Shown: positions 42,938 through 50,517 of the stretch, piece by piece
Numbering within the stretch: position 1 is the stretch's first letter
How the letters are laid out: each line of letters opens with the position of its first letter
Assembly: GCA_016706545.1 (NCBI GenBank)
Contig: JADJJK010000025.1
Location: 1-64,000, forward strand
Reading direction: 5' to 3'
Source: Myxococcales bacterium
GTDB taxonomy: Bacteria > Myxococcota_A > Polyangia > Haliangiales > Haliangiaceae
Length of the DNA stretch: 64,000 nt
Made by a program: the position numbers and the translations under genes
The notes under the pieces: model-generated
What the model was told of the DNA's origin: nothing
The model's database searches: none
What the model saw: only the letters and a program-made list of their open reading frames with translations

Positions 42938-43119
42938 CCTGACGAACCTTCACCCGAATGCGCGAAGAGCGGAACAAGTAGGGGGGGGTGGGAGTGGGAA
43001 GTGCGGATAGCCTGCTTGCCCACATCGGTTCTGCGAGATCCGGCGTCGAGCGCCGTCACATGATGTCCACGCGAAGGACCTTTTGTGATAGATGACTGCG
43101 TGAAAAATCGAGGCTGAGG
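42938..43119. other. Short region upstream of the SMI1-pentapeptide gene
   Basis: No gene. It contains a run of nine G (42984-42992) and an AT-richer stretch just before the next start, which would fit a promoter, but no clear boxes were recognised. Confidence 0.4.
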
Positions 43120-44385
43120 ATGCCAACCATAGATCATCCGAATCTTTTCATTGATCCCGACTTCGACGTGGCGGCGGCCGGCGAGGGCGTGCCGAAGAAG
43201 AAGGACCTCGACCGTCTCGAGGTGAAACTGAGCATCAAGTTGCCCGAAGACTACCGCTGGTTTCAACTCCAGTACGGCGCGGCGGCGATGTTCGCCCGCG
43301 ACAACATCTGGCCCGACGGCGAGCTCGGCGATGTGGGGCCGTCCTGGACCTTCAACAAGGGGTTCCTCATCATCGGTCTGGGAGAAGGGGCACCCGAGTA
43401 TCTCGACATCCGTGCCGTAACGAAGGAGTTTCATAAAGAATGGCACGAGGCGCTGCCGGGCACTCTGGTCCCGTTCTTCCGCTATGTGAACGACGCCGAT
43501 TTCTTTTGTTTCGACAAGAAAGGCCGCATCGTCTCGTGGTCGCACGAGGTGCCTCACCTGGCTAAGCCGGTTGGGCTGAGTTTCGATGAATTCCTGTGGC
43601 GAGAAATACGTGCGCTCGTCGCCCGCAAGAATGCGATCAAGACCGCCGGGTCGAGGTACAAGCGGGCCTGGCGGGACAAGGCCGTCTACCCCCTGCACCG
43701 AGCGGAGCCGCCCACCCCGAAGGAACTCCGCGCTCGCTGGACGGCTGGCCTGGTCAAGAAGGTGATGCCGCTCCTCAAGAAGAAGGGCCGGGCCGACCGC
43801 AAGGCGTTGCGGGAACTGGTCGGCACGGTGGAGGGCACCGACCTGATCGATTGCCGGGGATTCCAGCCGTCGGCCAACTTGTTCGAGTGCCGGTTCGAAG
43901 ACATCGACTTTTCCCACGCGGACTTCAGTAAGCATCGCATGAGGGCCAGCAAGGCGAGCGGTTGCCGCTTTCACCAGACCAAGTTCCGCGCCACGGTCGG
44001 GGCAGATTGCGCCAACTGCGAGTTCGACGGAGCCGACCTGCGGAGCGTGGCCGACAACAGCAGCAAGTACATCGACTGCCGCTTCGCGGATGTCAACCTG
44101 GGTGGCGCGGAGCTCCTCTCGTGCAAGTTCGAGAACTGCACTTTCTCGAAAGTCAATTTCAAGAGAGCCGAACTCTCGTTGTGTACATTCACGGGTTGCA
44201 CCTTCCAGGAGTGCGACTTTGTCCATACCCGCGTAGGAAAGTGTCGATTCATCAACCCGACACAGAACCTGCGGTGGACCGATGCCGACACCAAAAAGGA
44301 GGCAACCCACGTCGTGTCTGCGAAAGCCGACTGGTTCGCGATCACCGGGGCCAAGTTCGTGTCCATCAGCGTGAAAACGAAGTGA
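43120..44385 (+). CDS. SMI1/KNR4-like protein with pentapeptide repeats
   Basis: A 421-residue protein from ATG 43120 (GCTGAGG upstream). The N-terminal 160 residues resemble the SMI1/KNR4 (SUKH) fold: LEVKLSIKLPEDYRWFQLQY, IIGLGEGAPEYLDIRAV and FFCFDKKGRIVSW. From about 230 onward, pentapeptide-like A(D/N)LxX units appear (CRGFQPSANLFECRFEDIDF, CEFDGADLRSV, CRFADVNLGGAELLSCKF), predicting a quadrilateral beta-helix. SUKH proteins are commonly immunity proteins against polymorphic toxins; no toxin gene was found next to it. The gene appears less GC-rich than its surroundings and is bounded by transposon remnants. Confidence 0.8.
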   Translation: MPTIDHPNLFIDPDFDVAAAGEGVPKKKDLDRLEVKLSIKLPEDYRWFQLQYGAAAMFARDNIWPDGELGDVGPSWTFNKGFLIIGLGEGAPEYLDIRAVTKEFHKEWHEALPGTLVPFFRYVNDADFFCFDKKGRIVSWSHEVPHLAKPVGLSFDEFLWREIRALVARKNAIKTAGSRYKRAWRDKAVYPLHRAEPPTPKELRARWTAGLVKKVMPLLKKKGRADRKALRELVGTVEGTDLIDCRGFQPSANLFECRFEDIDFSHADFSKHRMRASKASGCRFHQTKFRATVGADCANCEFDGADLRSVADNSSKYIDCRFADVNLGGAELLSCKFENCTFSKVNFKRAELSLCTFTGCTFQECDFVHTRVGKCRFINPTQNLRWTDADTKKEATHVVSAKADWFAITGAKFVSISVKTK

Positions 44386-44444
44386 CTCGTCATGACCGAC
44401 AAGAAGAGGCCTCCGAAAAACTGACGTCGGACAGGATCGTGCCA

Positions 44445-44580
44445 TCTGCACGGCCTGATCGCGCGCGCGATGAACTGCCTGCGCGGCCGCGAGGAGATCT
44501 TCTGGGAGAAGGTGCAAGCGAACGCCACGCACCTCGTCGATCTCGCGGACGTGCTGTCCCGCGTTGGCCACGCGCCGGTA
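44445..44580 (+). pseudogene. Divergent RAYT remnant
   Basis: Encodes LHGLIARAMNCLRGREEIFW and VDLADVLSRVGH, corresponding to the HSLTARALNALRGRWENFW and VEVRDVLDKISY segments of the intact RAYTs, but more diverged. It abuts and apparently truncates the minus-strand gene to its right. Confidence 0.55.
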
Positions 44581-45159
44581 CTCCAGCGCCAGCGCCAGCA
44601 CGTACGGCGTCGTCAGCGCGCACACCCGCTCGAGGTTCGCGGCCAGCGCGGTGTCCTCCTGCACGAGCGGATGCAAGCAGAACGCCCGCTGCGCCGCCTC
44701 GGAGCTGCCGGTCCACCGTAGCACCGCGAGCCCTTCATCGATGTGGTGCATCAGCGGCACCGCCGATCGCTGAGCCGTCCGTCGATCGTAGTCCTCCTCG
44801 ATTGCCAGATACTCAGCGCTGACACTGAGCTGTGCCGCCACTACATAGGGGATCGCCTTGGCCGCGAGGAATCCTTCGAGCCGGCACCCCGGCGTGGTGA
44901 CCACCGGCCGGCCGTCGCCGAGCACCGTCATCGCCAGCCCGCGCCCGCGCCACGCTGCATAGACATAGACGCTCTGATGCACCACTCCGCCGCGGTCTCG
45001 CGCCAGCGCGCGCACCCCCCACTCCTGCCCGCCGGCCGTCACCAGCGGCTCTGGCTCGGAGCTCACCGGCCAGAACCCATCCATCAAGATCTGCTGGGCG
45101 CGCTCGCGCAGGTAGTACGTCGCGCCTTCGCGATCCGCCGCATGCTCATCGAACCGCAT
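44560..45159 (-). pseudogene. Protein of unknown function truncated at its C-terminus
   Basis: From ATG 45159 about 200 residues have good coding character: DEHAADREGATYYLRERAQQ, then HHIDEGLAVLRWTGSSEAAQ and RAFCLHPLVQEDTALAANLE, ending in LALALEYRRVANA. HIDEG... and LHPLVQ with LALEYR resemble a family of metal-dependent or HD-like accessory proteins found in phages and islands, but I cannot name it. At about 44560 the reading runs into the RAYT remnant, then antisense to the SMI1 gene, so the true C-terminus is missing. Confidence 0.55.
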
Positions 45160-45373
45160 GCCTCACGATAGCTAGCGCCACTTCTTCTTGCCACTGGTTG
45201 CCACCGGTTGCCACCGGCAAAGAGCGGGAGCACGTGCCCGCCGCCAGCGACTGCAACGCAGGCATCATGGTCGGCATCGAGTCGGCGATCGCCGCCACCT
45301 TGCCCACGTTCCCCTTGACGCCGACGTAGACGAGCACCGCCTGAGATCCGCGTCGAATCCAAGGGGTCTTCAT
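45146..45373 (-). CDS. Small hypothetical protein
   Basis: From ATG 45373 a 75-residue product reads KTPWIRRGSQAVLVYVGVKG then NVGKVAAIADSMPTMMPALQ and ends 14 bases inside the start of the next gene on the same strand. The overlap and length suggest a coupled gene, but it may equally be a fragment. No family recognised. Confidence 0.35.
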   Translation of the reverse strand: MKTPWIRRGSQAVLVYVGVKGNVGKVAAIADSMPTMMPALQSLAAGTCSRSLPVATGGNQWQEEVALAIVRHAVR

Positions 45374-45433
45374 AGCTTGCCGATGACGCCCGGGGCCGCG
45401 TTCAGCCACGGCTGCGGGTACGATGGTCAGCCT

Positions 45434-45600
45434 ATGGGGATGGAGGCGTTGCGTTTCTTGCTGATGTTCTTCGCCGGGTGGGTGCACCGGGGCCAGCTTG
45501 AGGTGATCGCCTACCTCAAGGAGGAGAACCGGGTGCTGCGGGGGCAGCTTTGCGGCCGGCGGCTGCGGCTCACCAACGACCAGCGCCACCGGTTGCGCTC
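45434..45600 (+). mobile_element. IS integrase N-terminal fragment
   Basis: Encodes EALRFLLMFFAGWVHRGQLE, VIAYLKEENRVLRGQLCGRR and LRLTNDQRHRL, the N-terminus of the same integrase-type transposase found in fragments elsewhere. The rest is absent or unrecognisable. Confidence 0.75.
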
Positions 45601-45975
45601 CACGTTGCCCTTGGCCCTGATACGGCGCTCGTACTCTCGTTGGGCCAAGCGCCGGCCCTCGAGCGGGGAGCGACCCGGCCGGCGTGCGCCTGTCGCTCGG
45701 CGTGTCGATCCCGGTGCGGGCGATGGCACCGAGAGAACGTCGCGGCCTGCTGGTGGCGTTGGTGTGGCGTCGACCCAGGTCGGGCCGCGCGATATACCCG
45801 CCAGCGCAGAGAGGACGCGACCGGAAACCGGACAAGCTCGACTGGCTGTGGCCACGGGCGTTGCGTGCAAGGAGCGAGTGCGGGGTGTGTCCGGCGAGAG
45901 ACCGGGTGTCGGGCGCGTTGGCCGGAAGCCGGACAGAAATGAGAGTCCAGATAAGAAATGTCAGATAGTTAGTTG
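45601..45975. other. Region with no supported gene
   Basis: Between the IS fragment and the RAYT boundary motif no frame shows convincing coding character on either strand. It is probably decayed mobile DNA. Confidence 0.5.
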
Positions 45976-45994
45976 GCGGCCTGCTTCTTGCTGG
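45976..45994 (+). repeat. Conserved 5' boundary motif of the RAYT unit, copy 2
   Basis: GCGGCCTGCTTCTTGCTGG, identical to 28465-28483 and again 29 bases before the RAYT start. Confidence 0.8.
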
Positions 45995-46004
45995 ATCTTT
46001 CTGT

Positions 46005-46892
46005 GTGACGCAAGCTCGACCGATTGAGAAGGGCTCGTTCTACATGATCACGCGCCGCTGTACGCAGCGGATGCTCTTGCTGCGGCCAGATGAGACCACC
46101 AACCAGACCTTCCTCTACTGCCTGGCGTATGCGGCGCAGCAGACCGGAGTAGAGGTCATGTACTCGATGGCCCTATCAAACCACCACCACACCATCCTGT
46201 ATGACCCTGGCGGTCGGGTGCCGGCGTTCAATCAGCGGTTTCACAGCCTGTCGGCGCGGGCGATGAACGCGTTGCGTGGGCGGTGGGAGAACTTCTGGGC
46301 GGACGAACAGCCGGGGCAGGTGAAGCTGGTGAAGGAGGAGGCCGTCCTCGACAAGATCGCATACGCCGCGGCTAACCCGGTCACCGCGCAGCTCGTGGAG
46401 CACGTGGAGCACTGGCCTGGAGCGCACACGACCGCGGAGTTCTTCAGCGGGCAGGCGCTATGCGTCGAGCGGCCGGAGCACTTCTTCCGTGCCGACGGGC
46501 CAACGCCCGAGCGGGTGGTGCTGCGCCTGGCGTGGCCCGAGCACCTGGGGCCGATCGAGGAGGCGCGCAAGAAGCTGCGGCAGCGGCTCGACGATCTGCA
46601 GGCGCAGGCACGGCAGCAACGCACGAGCGAGAAGCGGGCCGTGCTCGGCCGGGCGGGCGTGCGGCGGCAGGACTTCCACGCCAGGCCCACCACCTGGGAG
46701 CCCCGGCGCGGGCTGCGGCCGACCGTTGCTGCGCGCAACCGCTGGGCGCGCGTGGAGGCGTTGCAGCGCAACCGCGCCTTCCAGGACGCCTATCGCGCGG
46801 CCCTCCGGCAGTGGCTCGCCGGCTTTCCTGCCGAGTTCCCGCCCGGCACGTACCTGATGCGCGGCAAGCCCGGCGTGGTGATCTTGGAGTAG
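46005..46892 (+). CDS. REP-associated tyrosine transposase (RAYT), intact copy 2
   Basis: A 295-residue paralogue of the 28494 gene, starting at GTG 46005. Motifs: YMITRRCTQRMLLLRPDE, SNHHHTILYDPGG with the HUH histidines, RWENFWADEQPGQ and DKIAYAAANPVTAQLVE with the presumed catalytic Tyr. The copies diverge mainly in charged linker residues. The frame is complete. A REP begins 231 bases after the stop, nearly the same distance as in copy 1. Confidence 0.9.
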   Translation: MTQARPIEKGSFYMITRRCTQRMLLLRPDETTNQTFLYCLAYAAQQTGVEVMYSMALSNHHHTILYDPGGRVPAFNQRFHSLSARAMNALRGRWENFWADEQPGQVKLVKEEAVLDKIAYAAANPVTAQLVEHVEHWPGAHTTAEFFSGQALCVERPEHFFRADGPTPERVVLRLAWPEHLGPIEEARKKLRQRLDDLQAQARQQRTSEKRAVLGRAGVRRQDFHARPTTWEPRRGLRPTVAARNRWARVEALQRNRAFQDAYRAALRQWLAGFPAEFPPGTYLMRGKPGVVILE

Positions 46893-47123
46893 CGCGCCAT
46901 CGGCGGGCGTTCACCGAAAGCGCCCGCCCCTTACAGCCGAACCCTCCAGGCGCGCCTTCGCGCCTCGTCGCGGCGTGGCTAGCGAGGCCTCCAGGCGCTC
47001 CGCGGCGGCCCAGACTGCCGCGGCGGGGCTTCGTGGGCGCCGGCGCGAGCGATCTCCAGCAGTCTACGCGTGTCATCGCCGTAGCCCCGCTCACGCGGGT
47101 GGAGCGCGGCGTGCTCCTTTCGG

Positions 47124-47144
47124 AAAACAACCTCCGGTCGGGTT
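47124..47144 (+). repeat. REP sequence after RAYT copy 2
   Basis: A full match to the REP core AACCTCCGGTCGGGTT preceded by AAAAC. It sits 34 bases before the GTG of the cyclotransferase gene, so it may affect the 5' leader of that gene. Confidence 0.85.
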
Positions 47145-47177
47145 CCTTCACTTGGCTCGCGCAGCGGGGGTGTCGCC

Positions 47178-47576
47178 GTGAGCGCCCCCCGGAGCCAGCG
47201 TCGCGCACCCACGCGCGTCTTCGTCTACGGCACGCTCCTCGCCGGTGAGCCGAACCACCGCGTCCTGGCTGGCGCGCGACTCGTCGCGAACGCGCGCACG
47301 CAGCCCGCATTCGAGCTGCGGGACCTCGGACCGTTTCCGGGTCTCGTGAGTGGCGGCGCGCACGCGGTGGCCGGCGAGGTGTATGAGGTCGACGAGGCGA
47401 CGCTCGCCGCGCTTGACCGGCTCGAAGGGCATCCGCGCTTCTACCGTCGCACGCGCATCGCGCTCGAGGACGGCGCCGCCGTCGAGACCTACCTCCTCCC
47501 GCCCGAGCAGGTCGAGGGTCGTCCCGTCATCGCCTCGGGCAACTGGCGCTCGCGCCGAAAGGAGACCGCAGCATGA
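47178..47576 (+). CDS. Gamma-glutamylcyclotransferase-like protein (YtfP type)
   Basis: A 132-residue protein from GTG 47178. VFVYGTLLAGEPNHRVLAG near residue 15 is the GGCT/AIG2-like signature, and a central VAGEVYEVDEATLAALDRLE supplies the catalytic Glu. Members act on gamma-glutamyl amines or peptides. The stop overlaps the next gene's ATG, so it heads a short operon of two genes. Confidence 0.85.
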   Translation: MSAPRSQRRAPTRVFVYGTLLAGEPNHRVLAGARLVANARTQPAFELRDLGPFPGLVSGGAHAVAGEVYEVDEATLAALDRLEGHPRFYRRTRIALEDGAAVETYLLPPEQVEGRPVIASGNWRSRRKETAA

Positions 47577-47815
47577 AGATCGTGATGAGAGACGGGCGCG
47601 TGTTCCACGGCACCGCGCTGCAGATCGTGAAGGCAATGCAGGACATCGCGTTCGGCGTCGAGGACTTCACCGTGCCGAAGTACATCGAGTGGGTCGTCGC
47701 CAACGCGCGCAAGTTCGAGGAGGTCGAGCTCGACGTGAAGGGCGAGACCGACGAGGAACTCGCCGCGTCGCTCGTCGCCGAGATGCTCCGCACCGGGCTG
47801 ACGGCGAAGGGGTAG
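47573..47815 (+). CDS. Small conserved-looking hypothetical protein
   Basis: An 80-residue protein coupled to the cyclotransferase gene by ATGA. It reads MKIVMRDGRVFHGTALQIVK and VEDFTVPKYIEWVVANARKF. The layout of a short beta-hairpin plus helices suggests an accessory or plasmid-type protein, but I cannot name it. Confidence 0.6.
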   Translation: MKIVMRDGRVFHGTALQIVKAMQDIAFGVEDFTVPKYIEWVVANARKFEEVELDVKGETDEELAASLVAEMLRTGLTAKG

Positions 47816-47966
47816 GCAGAAGGCCTCCACGCCCGACGCGCGCGGAACGTCGCGTGTTCTCGCGCGAGGTCGAAACCTCGCTTCTTCGCCTTGCTACGTG
47901 CGCGAACGGAAGCCTGTATGTCCTCACGCGACGGGCACTTCGCACGACGCGCCACGGGGGACGACG

Positions 47967-48272
47967 ATGAGCACGACGACGAAGAACACGCAGGCGACGA
48001 TGACGGTGAGCCAGGGCGAGAGCCGCTACGGGAATCCCGAGCCGCAGATCGCGCTCCGCTTCTCGAAGGGCACCAACTACCGCGTCGTGAAGGCCGCCCT
48101 CCACAAGCTGGCCGCCGAGATCGAGCTGGCGACGCCCGCGAGCGAGCGCTGGTGCGTGAACACCGAGGACTTCAACGAGAGCGGGCGCGTGTACCTCGAG
48201 CTCGCCGACGCGACGCCCGCCGACGCCGCGCGCGGGATGGCGATGCTCAAGAAGCTGGTCGCGGTGAGCTGA
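47967..48272 (+). CDS. Small hypothetical protein
   Basis: From ATG 47967 a 101-residue protein with QGESRYGNPEPQIALRFSKG near the start and a C-terminal helix (DAARGMAMLKKLVAVS). The reading lacks a signal peptide. It is separated by 151 bases from the 47573 gene. No family recognised. Confidence 0.55.
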   Translation: MSTTTKNTQATMTVSQGESRYGNPEPQIALRFSKGTNYRVVKAALHKLAAEIELATPASERWCVNTEDFNESGRVYLELADATPADAARGMAMLKKLVAVS

Positions 48273-48297
48273 ACGCGGGGCGAGAACACCGCCGGCA

Positions 48298-48975
48298 TCA
48301 GCAACAAGCCTTGCCGTTCCAGGCCTCCCGTCCTTCGCGCACGACGAGGACCGCGATGACGAGCGCTGCGACGGGGTCGGCCCACCACCAGCCGAGCAGG
48401 CCGTTGAGCCCCACGCCGACGAGCGCGGCGACGGACAGCCACCAGCACGCGGTCGTCTGAACCGCGTCGGCCTCGAGGGCTTCACTCCCGAGCTCGTGAG
48501 CGAGCCGTCGTTTCGCGCGCGCGAGCCAGAGCATCACGGCGATCGAGAGCGCGAGGAGAGCGACACCGACGGGGCTGAACGCGGGCTTGTCGCCGGTCCA
48601 TAGGGTCTGCCCGGCGTCGAACGTGATGTACGCTGCGAGGAGAAAGAGCGAGCCCGCGACGAGCCGGCGCGCGCGGTGCTCGATGGCCTCCAGACGCTCG
48701 CCGCTCATCCGGTGGTCGCGCTCGGCGCGCAGACGCCAGATCATCACGAATGCCGACGCGCACTCCACGAAGCTGTCGATGCCGAAGCCGAGGATCGCCA
48801 CGCTGCCGGCGACGAGGGCCGCCGTCACCGCGACGACCCCCTCGACGACGTTCCAACCGACGGTGAGGTACTCGAGGCGCAGCGCGCGGTTCACCGACTC
48901 CGGCCGGAGGTCGGGTTCTGATGCGGCGCAGGCCGTGTGGCATCCGCAGGACGTGGCTGGGGCGGTGGTCTCCAT
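48298..48975 (-). CDS. Cation diffusion facilitator-like transporter
   Basis: From ATG 48975 the product is 225 residues. A Cys-rich N-terminus (CGCHTAC) is followed by about five or six hydrophobic helices, with FGIDSFVECASAFVMIW in the second and EADAVQTTACWWLSVAALVG with WADPVAALVIAVLVVREG near the end; Asp residues within these helices fit the CDF metal site. The C-terminus ends in Cys-Cys. The usual cytoplasmic CDF domain is absent. It is divergent from the BlaI repressor gene, with the first operator in the shared 98-base intergenic region, so it probably exports the same metal. Confidence 0.85.
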   Translation of the reverse strand: METTAPATSCGCHTACAASEPDLRPESVNRALRLEYLTVGWNVVEGVVAVTAALVAGSVAILGFGIDSFVECASAFVMIWRLRAERDHRMSGERLEAIEHRARRLVAGSLFLLAAYITFDAGQTLWTGDKPAFSPVGVALLALSIAVMLWLARAKRRLAHELGSEALEADAVQTTACWWLSVAALVGVGLNGLLGWWWADPVAALVIAVLVVREGREAWNGKACC

Positions 48976-49006
48976 GGTGCTCCGATTCGGCCGCGATGAG
49001 TCGCAC

Positions 49007-49035
49007 TCGACATCGGCCGGATTCGCAACTACTAT
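49007..49035 (+). promoter_or_regulatory. Predicted promoter of the metal-efflux operon
   Basis: TCGACA (49007-49012) and TACTAT (49030-49035) are separated by 17 bases, the ideal spacing. The -10 box forms the left half of the first operator, so repressor binding would block the promoter. Confidence 0.55.
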
Positions 49036-49046
49036 AGCGGTTAGTA
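49030..49046. promoter_or_regulatory. Operator 1, candidate BlaI-family binding site
   Basis: TACTATAGCGGTTAGTA is a 17-bp imperfect palindrome (TACTA/TAGTA arms, extended to CTACTA/TAGTAG by one flanking base each side). It overlaps the -10 box and lies between the divergent CDF gene and the BlaI gene. A matching site lies at 50553. Confidence 0.75.
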
Positions 49047-49073
49047 GATGAGAAGCCACCAGAGGAGCCAGCC

Positions 49074-49490
49074 GTGACGTTCCGCCTTCGCTCAGGGAAG
49101 AAGGGCCTCGAAATCCGTCTTCACGACCTCGAGGCGACCATCATGGACGTGGTTTGGGGCAAGCACCTCTCGTCCTTCGCGGTCGGCGACGTGCTTGCCA
49201 TCCTCGAGAAGCAGCGGGACATCGCCTACACGACGGTGATGACGACCGTGACGCGGCTCTACGAGAAGGGGATCCTCGAGCGCGAGCGCGACGGCAAGCG
49301 TTACCTCTATTCCCCGAAGCTCACGCGCGAGGAGTTCATGGAGTCTACCGCGCGTGAGGTATTGGACGAAGCGGTCGGTGGCCACCAAGCGATGGTGATG
49401 CTCGCGGAGAAGGTCTCCGAGGCCTCGGCAGGCGAGCTCGACGACCTCGAGGCGCTGATCCAGAAGCGACGAGAGGAACTCGACGCGTGA
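49074..49490 (+). CDS. BlaI/MecI/CopY-family repressor
   Basis: The GTG at 49074 follows an AGAGGAG site. The 138-residue product has the winged helix LHDLEATIMDVVWGKHLSSF, then TTVMTTVTRLYEKGILERER, KRYLYSPKLTREEF and a C-terminal dimerisation region (EALIQKRREEL). BlaI-type repressors bind TACA/TGTA- or TACTA/TAGTA-type palindromes and are cleaved by a partner M56 protease when the signal arrives. The stop overlaps the next gene, encoding such a protease, by GTGA. Confidence 0.92.
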   Translation: MTFRLRSGKKGLEIRLHDLEATIMDVVWGKHLSSFAVGDVLAILEKQRDIAYTTVMTTVTRLYEKGILERERDGKRYLYSPKLTREEFMESTAREVLDEAVGGHQAMVMLAEKVSEASAGELDDLEALIQKRREELDA

Positions 49491-50509
49491 TCGAGGCGAC
49501 CTTCCCGCTGCTCGGCACGGCGTTCGTCGTGCTCATCGTGCTCCCCACCTTTGCGCTGCTCGCGAAGGCGGGGCTCGTGATGCTCGAGCGCGACGAGGTC
49601 GGAGGGCCGCTTCATGGTCTCAACCTGCGCTACGTGCTCCTGACCGGCTCGAGCGTACTCCCCATCGCCTGGCTGCTTTCGGCGGGTCTGCATCAGGCCG
49701 AGACCGCGAAGTCCGCGCTCGCGTGCTTGTTCGATCACGACACGGCTGAGCTGTGCTTCGAGCCGGGCTTCTTCGCGCTCATGCTGGCGGTTGTCGTTGT
49801 CGCTTCGTCCATCGGCGTAATGCGAAAGCATCGAGGTGTACGAGTCTCTTCGACCGACGCCGCGCGCACGCTCCTGCGACGTGTCGCTCGCATCACTTCG
49901 AGCGATCCCGTGCTCGCCAGTCTTCGTGATCGTGTCGTCGTCACCGACGACGATGGCTTCGCCCTCGGCACCCATGGGCTCTTGAAGCCGCGCGTCTTCG
50001 TCGGGACCGCGTTTGCCGCACGCCTCTCCGACGAGATGCTCGCAAGCGCGCTCGGGCACGAAGCCGAGCATGTCCGCGCGCTCGATCCGCTCCGCTATCT
50101 GATCCTTCAGCTCGCGCTCGCCGTGAACCCCTTCGGGCGGTTCTTGCTCGAGCCTCACGCTACCCGATGGCAGGCCGCGCGCGAGGCCCACTGCGATCGC
50201 GAAGCCGTCATCCTGGGTGCGGCTCCGCTGCCGCTCGCGGACGCCATCGTGAGAGCGGCCCGGCCCGGTGCTCGCGAGGTCGTCGCGCTCGGCGCACGTG
50301 ACACCGCAGTCCTCAAGTTCCGCATCGGGATGCTGCTCGCCTTCTCCGAGCGCGCTCCTGCCCGCTGTTGTCACCAGGGTCCCTCGGCCTTTCCGGTGGC
50401 GTTCGTACTCCTGCTCATCGCGCTGCTCCTGCCGCACCAGACCGGCACGGCGGCGCTCGATGCGCTTCACACGGGCGCGGAGCACGCGCTCACCTACTTC
50501 TGGCGCTGA
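49487..50509 (+). CDS. M56 (BlaR1-like) membrane metallopeptidase with short sensor loop
   Basis: A 340-residue protein. Helices are visible at about 8-30 (FVVLIVLPTFALLAKAG), 50-68 (VLLTGSSVLPIAWLLSAG), 95-112 (FFALMLAVVVVASSIGVM) and near the C-terminus (FVLLLIALLL). The zinc protease motif HEAEH is at 191-195, with REAHCDREAV downstream supplying the third ligand. The beta-lactam-sensing domain of BlaR1 is absent. The short loop between helices two and three has Cys80, Asp83, His84, Asp85, Glu88 and Cys90, a plausible metal-binding set. The expected role is to sense metal and cleave the upstream BlaI-like repressor. The downstream CzcC start is eight bases past the stop. Confidence 0.85.
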   Translation: MIEATFPLLGTAFVVLIVLPTFALLAKAGLVMLERDEVGGPLHGLNLRYVLLTGSSVLPIAWLLSAGLHQAETAKSALACLFDHDTAELCFEPGFFALMLAVVVVASSIGVMRKHRGVRVSSTDAARTLLRRVARITSSDPVLASLRDRVVVTDDDGFALGTHGLLKPRVFVGTAFAARLSDEMLASALGHEAEHVRALDPLRYLILQLALAVNPFGRFLLEPHATRWQAAREAHCDREAVILGAAPLPLADAIVRAARPGAREVVALGARDTAVLKFRIGMLLAFSERAPARCCHQGPSAFPVAFVLLLIALLLPHQTGTAALDALHTGAEHALTYFWR

Positions 50510-50517
50510 GGATCTCG

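Noticed and set aside
42934..45159. A very long minus-strand open frame of 741 codons
   Set aside because: Only its first 200 codons look real; the rest is antisense to the SMI1-pentapeptide gene and is a by-product of GC-rich codon bias.
45146..45835. Longer version of the small minus-strand protein starting at 45835
   Set aside because: The upstream part is antisense to IS-derived sequence and compositionally unlike a protein; only the part from 45373 could be real.
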